Positions 26,071 to 34,787 of a stretch of DNA of 64,000 nt are shown here, in pieces (position 1 is the stretch's first letter; the number at the start of each line of letters is the position of its first letter). Location of the stretch: assembly GCA_934168205.1 (NCBI GenBank), contig CAKPMX010000003.1, positions 68,902 through 132,901 of the forward strand. Reading direction: 5' to 3'. The notes beneath the pieces are model-generated. The model did not search any database, was not told where the DNA came from, and was given only the letters and a program-made list of their open reading frames with translations. Made by a program: the position numbers and the translations under genes. The DNA is from an uncultured Bacilli bacterium (GTDB lineage Bacteria; Bacillota_I; Bacilli_A; RF39; UBA660).

Positions 26071-26244
26071 TTATCTTCTTTCTAATACGATCATACCATT
26101 AGGATCATTGTTAGAAATATTATCCCATTGGCTATTTATTGAATTTTTGATATTTGGCCACATAATCCAGAAAAAACCAATAACAGCTGCTATAGCAATT
26201 AAAGTAATTACTGTTAAGTTTAATTCTCCTGTTGCTGCTTTCAT
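26071..26244 (-). CDS. Short pilin-like protein (57 aa), Flp candidate
   Basis: Translating the minus strand from the ATG at 26244 gives 57 residues. The opening is MKAATGELN, then a hydrophobic helix (LTVITLIAIAAVIGFFWIMW) and a polar tail ending MIVLERR. GGAG lies ten bases upstream. Size, the single N-terminal helix after a Gly and the position between tadC- and tadE-like genes suggest the Flp/major pilin of a Tad system. The classical +5 Glu is missing. A consensus-like promoter stands directly in front. Confidence 0.68.
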   Translation of the reverse strand: MKAATGELNLTVITLIAIAAVIGFFWIMWPNIKNSINSQWDNISNNDPNGMIVLERR

Positions 26245-26277
26245 CTACGCATCGCTCCTTTCTATTATTACAATTTT

Positions 26278-26306
26278 ATTATAGCAAAATGTATTATTTT
26301 TATCAA
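26278..26306 (-). promoter_or_regulatory. Promoter of the short pilin-like gene
   Basis: On the minus strand TTGATA (26301-26306), a 17-bp spacer and TATAAT (26278-26283) lie in the 70-bp gap after the tadC-like gene. Confidence 0.75.
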
Positions 26307-26314
26307 TATTTTTT

Positions 26315-27124
26315 CTACATATTAAACATCATCATCATAGAGATTAAAATTATTAACATAACGCCAACACCAGTTACTACTAACATAACCATGGTTTGAC
26401 TTTCCATATGACCAAGACGTTCTTTATACTTAGTTTCACGGGCTTTATTTTGAAGATTTGATACCGTTCTTGAAAACATCATTAATCTTTCTTGTTTCTT
26501 TTCTTGTGATCCTAAACCTAATCTATATAACAAACGCATCATACGCATAGAATCACGTACAGGATAAGTATTTGCAAAATCCATATATGGATCAATACTT
26601 GCATCACCTGAATTTATTTTATTAATCAATTCTCTTAAACCTGGTTTGAAAATTTCAGGAGCATCATCTATAGATTTACCTAATGCTACTGGTACAGTAT
26701 AGTGTTGAATTAAGATTTCCAAACTTTTTAAGTAATATGGTAACATTATGTCTATTTCGTGTAGATGAGATTTATAAAAACTCTTAAGTTGCATGTATGG
26801 TATTTTAAACATAACTACTCCAACTACAACAGATAACACTAAGTTTAAAAAAAATTGGGAATTAAATAGAGATCCTGATGAGCCACCTGTTGCTGTTATT
26901 GCTAGTATTACTAGAAAAGCAACAATAGCATAAGTACATCTTTTCATATATAACTGGTCTACATCTACTTCTTCTCCATATTTAGCAAAAACTAAGAATG
27001 TATAATCTTCTTCTCTAAAGGCTTGTAAATATTTTTCATTGTCAATCATAAATTTCTTTTTATCAATGGTACCATTGTAAATAAATATTCCTATTATGAT
27101 TGCTCCTACTATTAACGCTTCCAT
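26315..27124 (-). CDS. TadC-like inner-membrane platform protein
   Basis: This 269-residue protein has an N-terminal anchor, two central membrane segments (about 64-80 and 92-108), a cytoplasmic T2SSF-type helical domain (LPYYLKSLEILIQHYTVP, RMMRLLYRLGLGSQEKKQ) and a C-terminal membrane segment (MVMLVVTGVGVMLIILISM). This is the layout of TadC, which pairs with TadB under the TadA ATPase. The start codon shares a base with the tadB-like stop (TAATG). Confidence 0.8.
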   Translation of the reverse strand: MEALIVGAIIIGIFIYNGTIDKKKFMIDNEKYLQAFREEDYTFLVFAKYGEEVDVDQLYMKRCTYAIVAFLVILAITATGGSSGSLFNSQFFLNLVLSVVVGVVMFKIPYMQLKSFYKSHLHEIDIMLPYYLKSLEILIQHYTVPVALGKSIDDAPEIFKPGLRELINKINSGDASIDPYMDFANTYPVRDSMRMMRLLYRLGLGSQEKKQERLMMFSRTVSNLQNKARETKYKERLGHMESQTMVMLVVTGVGVMLIILISMMMMFNM

Positions 27125-28026
27125 TATTCAGCACCTACATTCTCATTATAGTATTTTTCTCCTTTTAAAAGGAAATAAGTATTTATAATTAATACTCCAT
27201 GAAGTAGGAATTTTATATACCATCTTTCTAGAAGAATGATATATGTTTCCCTACCAAGTAAGTATTGAACAAGCATAACCATTAGGTATAGCATTATACC
27301 GAATTGTAAGAATGATTTATGGAATGAGGCTCTTTCAATACGGTCTCTATAAACACTTTCTACTAACATATCTATGTCTAACTGCATGTTATCTAATGAA
27401 TCAGCTGAATTTCTAGCACCTTCTTTTGTTATTTGTAAGAATAACTGGTGCATGTTTTTTACAATGTAGTATGGATAAGTTCTGCTCATATAAGCAAGGG
27501 ACTCATCAATACTACCATTTTTATAGGCTAATTCTATCATATAATCGACATCACTTTTTACGGGATCTTCTAAAATACCAGAGTTTCTTACTCCTTCTAG
27601 AGATTTAACGAAACTTTGTGTTGTGGCAAATTCCATAATTACATTTGATGTATATACTTGAATTTGTTCAAAGATAAATTCACTATATACTCTTTTACAT
27701 CTTAAATATGATAGATATGGTACAAACATAATAACTATTAGTATATAAAATATACAAATAACTAAGTTATAGAAATATAGATATGTTACTGCACCAGCAA
27801 ATACTGACATTCCAATTACTTGAAGAGCGTATTGCTTAGCAGTATACTCCTGACCTAACTCTTTTGTTTTCTCTCTTACTACTTTAAATGAGTAAGGAGC
27901 AAATCTATCATACATTTGTTGAACTTGGACAGTAATAAATTTTCCAACATTCTGCCCTTTATAGTTTCTATAAGCTAAAATAGCAAAGGCAATAACTATT
28001 AAAATTAATAATTCTTCTATATACAT
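27124..28026 (-). CDS. TadB-like inner-membrane platform protein
   Basis: This 300-residue protein has an N-terminal membrane segment (LLILIVIAFAILAYR), two further segments (about 73-105), a cytoplasmic helical T2SSF-like domain (about 120-225) and C-terminal segments (FGIMLYLMVMLVQYLLG, FLLHGVLIINTYFLL). It directly follows the tadA-like gene, as in Tad loci. TadB and TadC form the platform on which the ATPase acts. AGGGAG precedes the ATG. Confidence 0.8.
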   Translation of the reverse strand: MYIEELLILIVIAFAILAYRNYKGQNVGKFITVQVQQMYDRFAPYSFKVVREKTKELGQEYTAKQYALQVIGMSVFAGAVTYLYFYNLVICIFYILIVIMFVPYLSYLRCKRVYSEFIFEQIQVYTSNVIMEFATTQSFVKSLEGVRNSGILEDPVKSDVDYMIELAYKNGSIDESLAYMSRTYPYYIVKNMHQLFLQITKEGARNSADSLDNMQLDIDMLVESVYRDRIERASFHKSFLQFGIMLYLMVMLVQYLLGRETYIILLERWYIKFLLHGVLIINTYFLLKGEKYYNENVGAE

Positions 28027-28050
28027 ATTTATTACTCCCTTTTTATTTTA

Positions 28051-29754
28051 TTATTGTTGAACACCAGGATTACTATCTAATGTTGGTAATGGTTCTGGTA
28101 TAACTGGTGATACACTTGGTATCACTTGTGCATTTGCATTTGGTATTACAACAGTTTCTGGCTGTAATGGTACATTTGCTGGAGCTTCAGTTGCTGGTGT
28201 TAATGGTATAATTGGCTGAGGAACGCTAGGTTGTTGTGCTTCTTGAGTTACTGTTGCTGGTTGCTCCGGTATTGGTTGAGTCATAACTGTTTGTAAGTTT
28301 GGTAATACTACTTCTGGTTGTAATGGTACATTTGTTGTTGATGCTGGTGTTGGTAATACTGGTGCTGTAGGTATTACTTGACTTGTACTAGGTTGTTCTG
28401 TTCCTGCAACTGTTGGTGTTGTTTGGTTTTCTGGTTGTACTTGCGTAGGTGTTGGTACTACTTCTTGATTTACAGGTGTTGCAGTTGGCAATACTGGCGC
28501 TGTTGCTGGAACAGGTTCTGAAGTTGGTATTACATTCTCAGTAGGTTTTTCATTATTCGCAACAACAGCACTTGTCTCTAGTGTTGTACCTGCGTTTTCT
28601 TTAGACCCTTCAGTTTCTTTAGTCTTTGTTTCTGGACTAGCATTTTCTGCTGGTGCAGTAGTATCATCGTCTTTTTCATTATCAAAAGGAAGATCATCTA
28701 CCATATGACTTGTAACTGAAGTGATATCAATATTTTGATTTTCTAGATATTCAATTAAATGTTTACTAGGTTTTCTAAGCATTGCTTCTTTTCCAAATAC
28801 TTTTTGATATATAGTTCTACTCTTTGGCTGATTATTTTCATCAACATAAAATTCTGTTACTTCATCCACTTCACGATGAAATTTACCTTTTTCCTTACTG
28901 TAATATGCTCTTATATGAACACCTAGTTGAATATATCTATAAATTGTTGATAGGAACTGATTAACATCTAAGTCAGTTTCCATCAAACTATATAAACGGT
29001 ATGGAATTGCTGATGCTTTATCGGCGTGAATTGTAGATAAGATATTGTGTCCTGATGATATAGAGTTACGTACAGCTGTAACTGCTTCAGCACTACGTAC
29101 TTCTGATAGTAGAATCCATTTTGGATTCTGACGCATACAAGTAACTAATACATCAGTGTAACTAGCAACGTTATTTGTTTTCATTGCTACTATATCACGT
29201 TGTGGGAATATTTTATCTAAGTGCAATTCCAATGTATCTTCAATAGTAATAATTTTTTCATTTGTTTTAGTATGACTGGCAAGGTATTTTACAAACTCTG
29301 TTTTACCTGAACCAGTTTCACCAGATACGATTATGTTACAATGTCCTTCTACACATTTAATTAAAATATCATGAATATCTTGTGTGAAATAATCGTCTTT
29401 AAGTAATTTTTCTTTTTCTAGACGTATTTTAGCTGGTGTTTTACGTATAACCATAGCAATACCATTTGTTGCTATTGAAGGATGTACAAAGTTAAGACGT
29501 AATTCACTTGATTCAGCATCTAGAAATGGCTTAGCATTATTGAAAGTTGTTCCCATGACGTTAGAACATTGAAATGCTAGTTTTTCTACAAACTCTGGTG
29601 TTGCTCCGTTAACTTCTACCCGAATAGAGCCTTGTGTTAGAGAACGAATCCATATCTGCCCATTATTATCATAGGATATATCAGTAATGTCATCATCATC
29701 TAATAGGGATTTTAAAGGCCCAAAATCAAGTTTATCAAAAATATTTTCGTTCAT
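28051..29754 (-). CDS. TadA/CpaF (VirB11-superfamily) secretion ATPase with Pro-rich tail
   Basis: The protein has 567 residues. The core (1 to about 350) carries Walker A GETGSGKT (145-152), the Asp-box ITIEDTLELH, Walker B ILLSEVRS (214-221) and the His-box NILSTIHADKA. TadA/CpaF hexamers power Tad pilus assembly and are homologous to VirB11 of T4SSs. Residues about 365-567 are an unusual low-complexity extension, rich in Pro, Thr, Val and Gln. It contains near repeats NVPLQPE (twice) and APVLPT (twice). That tail is not part of the known fold and is likely disordered. GAGG precedes the start. Confidence 0.9.
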   Translation of the reverse strand: MNENIFDKLDFGPLKSLLDDDDITDISYDNNGQIWIRSLTQGSIRVEVNGATPEFVEKLAFQCSNVMGTTFNNAKPFLDAESSELRLNFVHPSIATNGIAMVIRKTPAKIRLEKEKLLKDDYFTQDIHDILIKCVEGHCNIIVSGETGSGKTEFVKYLASHTKTNEKIITIEDTLELHLDKIFPQRDIVAMKTNNVASYTDVLVTCMRQNPKWILLSEVRSAEAVTAVRNSISSGHNILSTIHADKASAIPYRLYSLMETDLDVNQFLSTIYRYIQLGVHIRAYYSKEKGKFHREVDEVTEFYVDENNQPKSRTIYQKVFGKEAMLRKPSKHLIEYLENQNIDITSVTSHMVDDLPFDNEKDDDTTAPAENASPETKTKETEGSKENAGTTLETSAVVANNEKPTENVIPTSEPVPATAPVLPTATPVNQEVVPTPTQVQPENQTTPTVAGTEQPSTSQVIPTAPVLPTPASTTNVPLQPEVVLPNLQTVMTQPIPEQPATVTQEAQQPSVPQPIIPLTPATEAPANVPLQPETVVIPNANAQVIPSVSPVIPEPLPTLDSNPGVQQ

Positions 29755-29783
29755 CTAACCAACCTCTTTCTTTTTCTTTATTC

Positions 29784-30587
29784 TTAACTTTCAGTCCATA
29801 CTGTAACTTTATTAATCCAATTCTTTAAATCTTCACTTGATATTGTAATATCTCCAGGCTTATCAGATAAGCTTTCATTTGTTGGAACTGGAATTAAAGT
29901 TGTATCATAATTTCTTAAATATTCTGCTTTTTTCAATAAGATGTACATATCTTCAGGTACAGCAAATATAATCATTGCTGGTGTTCTTTGCTCATCTAAA
30001 TTAGCAAATACTGCTTGTCCTGAAGCATCTTTTACTGCTAGAACTTTAACGTTTTCAACAAGTTTTCCTAGCATGATCTTATCTGCATCTGCAGTTACTT
30101 CATTACCTGTTAATTTATTTACAGCTTTTAGGTAAATATCAATATAGTTTTCTGGATATATTGAGTTACCATATGTTGATTGTGTATTAACTGACATATT
30201 GTATAATACATATCCTTTTGGATATTTTAAAATTATACTCGCAGGTAATTGAGCTTCTTCTACTACAGCAGTTGAGTAGAATAAGCTACCTTCTGGAATA
30301 ATACTATCAGGACGTGCATACTTATCAATTATTTGTGATTGTTGAGTAAGCACGTTTCCTTTTAGCATTGAAGGTGGAACTTGAATTGTTCCAACCTTGT
30401 CTTGTGTTATTTGTGTTCCACCTTTGATAGTTTCTTTGGCATAAGGAACAGTTATTGGATTAACAGCACTTTTAACACGCATGTTATAACCAACGTATAA
30501 TACTAAAACTGCAAGTACTACACCAATTACAGTTACAGTATTTTTGTTTTGTAAAAATTTCTTTAGTCCATTTGTAGTATTCCCCAT
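29784..30587 (-). CDS. CpaB/RcpC-like SAF-domain protein
   Basis: This 267-residue protein has a cytoplasmic head (KKFLQNKNT), one membrane segment (TVIGVVLAVLVLYVGYN) and an extracytoplasmic part. SAF-type features follow: ITVPYAKETIKGGTQIT, then VPPSMLKGN and IIPEGSLFY. CpaB/RcpC proteins are envelope components of Tad pili. The gene precedes tadA with a 29-bp gap, as in Tad loci. GGAG lies nine bases before the ATG. Confidence 0.78.
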   Translation of the reverse strand: MGNTTNGLKKFLQNKNTVTVIGVVLAVLVLYVGYNMRVKSAVNPITVPYAKETIKGGTQITQDKVGTIQVPPSMLKGNVLTQQSQIIDKYARPDSIIPEGSLFYSTAVVEEAQLPASIILKYPKGYVLYNMSVNTQSTYGNSIYPENYIDIYLKAVNKLTGNEVTADADKIMLGKLVENVKVLAVKDASGQAVFANLDEQRTPAMIIFAVPEDMYILLKKAEYLRNYDTTLIPVPTNESLSDKPGDITISSEDLKNWINKVTVWTES

Positions 30588-30609
30588 TTTATTTTCTCTC
30601 CTTCTTTAT

Positions 30610-31134
30610 TTAGTTACCAGTTTTATTTTTATTGGTACTATTTTCTTGCTTATATCCTTTTTGAGGGTCAGTTGTTGTTATAGGCTGACCTAACTCATTT
30701 TCAGGATCTAAATAAGCATTCTTAAGATACATATCATTTGTTATGGTTGATTCAACGATTCCATCAAAACTTGTAGACATTATTAAGTTTTGACTATCGA
30801 AACTAAGAACTGTTGCTGAATCAACTTTTACACTTACTTTTGGTGGAACTTCATTTAAATCATAAAATCCTATTTTGTAGTTTCTAGTATTATCTACGCT
30901 ATCAGCAAAACGTCTTAGGAAGCTTTCTACAAATTTGTCTTTATCCATTCTAATGGCACCATTATCACGATAGTATTTAATATCAATTGCATCTTCAATT
31001 GCGGCTTCTGTTGTTTCTTTTACTAAGTAATAATCTAATTCATTACCAGTAGAATAATTAGAAATAACATTTATTAATAACAATCCCATTAACGCTAGAA
31101 TAATTATACCAACTGTTAACATTCCTTTATTCAT
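30610..31134 (-). CDS. TadF-like membrane-anchored protein
   Basis: This 174-residue protein has an N-terminal helix immediately after MNKGML (TVGIIILALMGLLLINVI). The extracytoplasmic domain is followed by a hydrophilic tail (TTTDPQKGYKQENSTNKNK). The N-terminal design is that of a pseudopilin. The domain resembles small TadF- or DUF5411-type proteins found beside Tad genes, but I cannot confirm the family. It lies 3 bp after the Cys-rich protein and 22 bp before the CpaB-like gene, in one operon. Confidence 0.55.
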   Translation of the reverse strand: MNKGMLTVGIIILALMGLLLINVISNYSTGNELDYYLVKETTEAAIEDAIDIKYYRDNGAIRMDKDKFVESFLRRFADSVDNTRNYKIGFYDLNEVPPKVSVKVDSATVLSFDSQNLIMSTSFDGIVESTITNDMYLKNAYLDPENELGQPITTTDPQKGYKQENSTNKNKTGN

Positions 31135-31137
31135 ATA

Positions 31138-33984
31138 CTAACCTCCTATTCCAGTTAAACTTGAATAGTTATTACAAGAGTCATTTTCTTGGTTGTTACA
31201 TCCAAGTTTTCCTACTTTGTTTATATACTTACTGTCTAATGTACTTCCAAGTCCTCTAAATAGTGAACTATTATATACTGATACTCCGTTTACTATTTCA
31301 AATTTACCAGTAAAGTTTGTATAGTTTCCAGATGTAGTATGTTTTCTTATAGCTTTTAAGGCCTCTCTGTCGAGTACAAATTCATATTCTAGATTAGTGT
31401 CTGAATATGTTTCTCCGTTTCTTTCTTTTGTTTGAATATCTTCTAATAATGCAGTTGGAGCAATTATATAATCTTCGTTCTTTAAGTTTGTGGCATTAAT
31501 TGTCCAGTTAAATCCTGGTGTTCTTCCTGTTTTCGTTGCATCAGTTGTATCATTTCCTTCAGGTGATGGGAACAAATCTGCAGTATCTACCGTACGGATA
31601 CGATATCTTTGTGCTGGATCTTTATCTTTTATATCATCACAGTTTTTATCAATACATGTTTTGCTTGTATCACCTGGATCCTTTTTGCCTGCTGTATCGT
31701 ATAATGCATAGAAACAGCTTACATCTATTTTCCAACTAAAATGTCCAAAATCACTTGTAGAAGCTTTAATATTGTAATCTGTGACAGCTGCTTTTAGTTG
31801 TTCATCAGTCATTGTTTCTCCAGTTACAGCATTTTTCTTTTCATTCATAGCTCCGTAATACCACCAGCCAACGTTTACATCTGCTGAATTTAGACTCGTA
31901 CAGAACTTATCCTTTTTCTTATGCCATGTTTTGTCTTCTTTTTCTTTATAGCTTATTTCACCTGTTTTATTATTAATCCAAGTACCAGGGAAACTCCATT
32001 CTGTCATGTATTTATTCTTGTTTATTGTTTCTCCATAACAGTCTGATCTATTTAAAATTATATTTGAATTATCATGAATATCAACTGCTGAACCAGTATT
32101 TGTTAAAGTTGCAGCATCATAGTTAATCCAATTATCTTCATTAGGCTTATCCTTAGTTTTATTGTTGACTTTAATAGTGAATTCTGCTGTTTTTGTTGAA
32201 CATGAAGCTTCAGCTGAACAACTGCTAATAAAGTCATTATACTCGTTTAAGTCTGCTTCATAGTCCCCTTCTACATCACTATTATTTAATGGCTCGCCGT
32301 TGTCACATCCTGTGTAATAGCACGTGCTATAACACCATCTTGCTTTATCATTAATATAATTTCCAGCTCTTTCACCGGCATCAACTTTGAATCCGTCTGC
32401 GTCTGGTGCATATAATTGATATGCATTATCTTGTCTACGCCATGTACCAATTTTTACGCAGTTGATATCATCATTATATGTTCTAGCTGCTATTGCATTA
32501 TTAGCAAAATAGTATCTAGAATATTTTGTCCAATAATATTTTCCAGCTTTCCATTTTATTTTATTATTATCATTTTTATCTCGATAATAATACCCAAATT
32601 CCGATTTTGTTTCTTTTTTATCTCCAGCTAACATAGCCTGTGACAATTCTGTGGCTGTTTTAGCATTTCCAATCGTGCAACTTATTTCGTTGGCTATTTG
32701 TTTCATTTCATAGCTTAACTTTGCTTTTGTACCATCAGAATAGACCTTGTTATAACATTTATTAATGCAACTTTGTGTATATTTTCCATTGTCACATGAA
32801 TTTATACAACTATCAAACTCCTCATTTGGACCTGCTTGATTAAAGGTACCAAAACGCCCTGTACATTGTGGTGTTGGAGTACAAACATTATAGTCATTTG
32901 GAGACGGTGGCGTACCGGATGCCTTTGTTGTACATTCTACAGTACTTGTTACTTTGACTTTATATTCAAAACACAATCCAGCAATTGACGCAACTGGCGG
33001 ACCATATTCTACAACTAGAGTTTCACTACATGCTTTTTCACATTCGTATTGATTGTTACCTATTGTTTTTGTTTTTTTATCTACCCTATATGCATAATAG
33101 GTACTTGAATTTAAATACTGATATTCGTTACCAGCTTTATACCCTTCTGGCAGTATTGCTGGACATGTTTCTTGTATTCCTTTTTCAAATTCATCTCTGC
33201 TCGATTTAGTTGATAAATCAAATTCTTTTTTTATTCCAGCTGGTTTTTGCAATTGACTATTGCCAGATGCATTATTTGCCAATTTATATCTTGTTATTTC
33301 TGAGGAAATCATTTTAGCAATGGTAGTTGCTGAGTAGTTTGAACTGACGTATTGACTATTGCAATATGCAAGACTTATGTTCCCTGCATATTTTAAATAC
33401 TCCTCTTTGTTAATGTTACCATTCATAGCATCATAATTTTTCTTATCATCTATACTAGGCCATGTTCCGTTTCTTAAATATGCACAAATGCCATAATAGT
33501 TATCATTATATACTTGGTCTCTTTTTGTAGAAACACCAACATAAACGATTTCACCTTTGACATAAAAACTAGCGTTTTTGTCTTCTTGTATACTTTTATA
33601 ACTTTCACCTTTTCTAATCTTTTCCATTATTGCTTCATTATCTTTGTAGCAACTGCTTCCGACATAAACTCTCGTTATTGTAATGTCTTGAATAATATTT
33701 GGATTATATAAGATTGTAATCGGTGCTGAACTATTTAAATCATACTCCTCTACCCTAGATATGGGATTCCCATCACTGTCAACCATTTCTTGATCTCGCT
33801 GTCTTTCTACAAAAACCTTAAATTGTCCAGATTTAGTACTTAATGTTATCGTCCCATTTTTATCATTCACAAGTTTTTCACCATATGAATCTTGACATTT
33901 TTCGGCATTTACGTCTAGACATAAAAAGAAGCTAAGACATATAAATAAAAATCCCTTTATTATGCTTTTATATTTCTTTTTCAT
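31138..33984 (-). CDS. Large secreted disulfide-rich protein (adhesin candidate)
   Basis: This is a 948-residue protein with a signal peptide (GFLFICLSFFLCLDVNA). By my count the mature part has about 29 Cys, many in close pairs (CINSC, SCINKCY, YSTCYYTGC, CSAEASC), so it should be folded by many disulfides outside the cell. It has many Asn, Lys and Tyr residues. No LPxTG-like motif or C-terminal anchor is visible, and the protein ends SSLTGIGG. I recognise no family. Its start overlaps the sortase gene by 17 bp, and it precedes the Tad genes. A role as surface or tip component is inferred. Confidence 0.65.
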   Translation of the reverse strand: MKKKYKSIIKGFLFICLSFFLCLDVNAEKCQDSYGEKLVNDKNGTITLSTKSGQFKVFVERQRDQEMVDSDGNPISRVEEYDLNSSAPITILYNPNIIQDITITRVYVGSSCYKDNEAIMEKIRKGESYKSIQEDKNASFYVKGEIVYVGVSTKRDQVYNDNYYGICAYLRNGTWPSIDDKKNYDAMNGNINKEEYLKYAGNISLAYCNSQYVSSNYSATTIAKMISSEITRYKLANNASGNSQLQKPAGIKKEFDLSTKSSRDEFEKGIQETCPAILPEGYKAGNEYQYLNSSTYYAYRVDKKTKTIGNNQYECEKACSETLVVEYGPPVASIAGLCFEYKVKVTSTVECTTKASGTPPSPNDYNVCTPTPQCTGRFGTFNQAGPNEEFDSCINSCDNGKYTQSCINKCYNKVYSDGTKAKLSYEMKQIANEISCTIGNAKTATELSQAMLAGDKKETKSEFGYYYRDKNDNNKIKWKAGKYYWTKYSRYYFANNAIAARTYNDDINCVKIGTWRRQDNAYQLYAPDADGFKVDAGERAGNYINDKARWCYSTCYYTGCDNGEPLNNSDVEGDYEADLNEYNDFISSCSAEASCSTKTAEFTIKVNNKTKDKPNEDNWINYDAATLTNTGSAVDIHDNSNIILNRSDCYGETINKNKYMTEWSFPGTWINNKTGEISYKEKEDKTWHKKKDKFCTSLNSADVNVGWWYYGAMNEKKNAVTGETMTDEQLKAAVTDYNIKASTSDFGHFSWKIDVSCFYALYDTAGKKDPGDTSKTCIDKNCDDIKDKDPAQRYRIRTVDTADLFPSPEGNDTTDATKTGRTPGFNWTINATNLKNEDYIIAPTALLEDIQTKERNGETYSDTNLEYEFVLDREALKAIRKHTTSGNYTNFTGKFEIVNGVSVYNSSLFRGLGSTLDSKYINKVGKLGCNNQENDSCNNYSSLTGIGG

Positions 33985-34780
33985 TCTTTTCGCCGCCTTT
34001 CATTATTTTCTTTATTTCATCATATTTTTTATTTTCTTTGACTGAGTAGTTTTGGATTTTTTCATCGTCTCGAACCATTCTTGCGTCTATTTTATATGTA
34101 TACATTGCTGTAGCACCATAAAATCTAGTACATGTTGCTAAAGTTATAATGTTATCATTTTCATCTACATCAACGTCAAAGTCATAAAAACTATCTTGTA
34201 ATGAGTCATCTATATATGTTTTTAATTCTGTTTTAGAATAATTATCTGTATTATATAGTAAGTGATCTTCTTCTACTATTGATACTGAAAATATTTTGTA
34301 TAAATAATTTTTTCCGTTAATTGTATACTGAATATACTTATTTTCTTTAGCAAAGTCCAAATACATAAATGATGGTAATTGTTCAAATCTAGTATGATTT
34401 TTATCAGTAATTACAGGATTAGATGAAACATTACGAATGTTATGTCCAAGGATATAGACATAATTCGTTATTTTATCAACGTTGTCTATTACCCAAGTGA
34501 AGTCATCCATTTTTGTTTGAAGTTCATCTTGACTTTTTGTATATATAACTGGGTAATCAACATTTGTTCCTTGAACCCTTATCCAGCCTATCGTTGTAGT
34601 ATCTTTATTTTCTTTTGCATACTTTTTAATTTTTTCTGTTCTATCTTTTATTTGATAGAATGGTTTAATATTTGAAATAATTCTTATTAGCCCAAATACT
34701 AGTAAAATAGCTATTGCTACTAATAAAAGAGTTGTTAATACAGTTGTATATATTAATCTTTTATTTTTGCTTTTTTTCAT
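33968..34780 (-). CDS. Sortase, class B-like
   Basis: This 270-residue transpeptidase has an N-terminal membrane anchor (10-33). His113 (YILGHNIRN), Cys217 (TLATC) and Arg219 (TRFYG) form the catalytic triad of sortases. The TLxTC context and length fit class B. Sortases cleave sorting motifs and attach proteins to the wall or to each other. No clear substrate motif occurs in its neighbours. The coding end overlaps the Cys-rich protein, which suggests a functional pair. GGGAT precedes the ATG. Confidence 0.85.
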   Translation of the reverse strand: MKKSKNKRLIYTTVLTTLLLVAIAILLVFGLIRIISNIKPFYQIKDRTEKIKKYAKENKDTTTIGWIRVQGTNVDYPVIYTKSQDELQTKMDDFTWVIDNVDKITNYVYILGHNIRNVSSNPVITDKNHTRFEQLPSFMYLDFAKENKYIQYTINGKNYLYKIFSVSIVEEDHLLYNTDNYSKTELKTYIDDSLQDSFYDFDVDVDENDNIITLATCTRFYGATAMYTYKIDARMVRDDEKIQNYSVKENKKYDEIKKIMKGGEKNEKEI

Positions 34781-34787
34781 ACTATCC

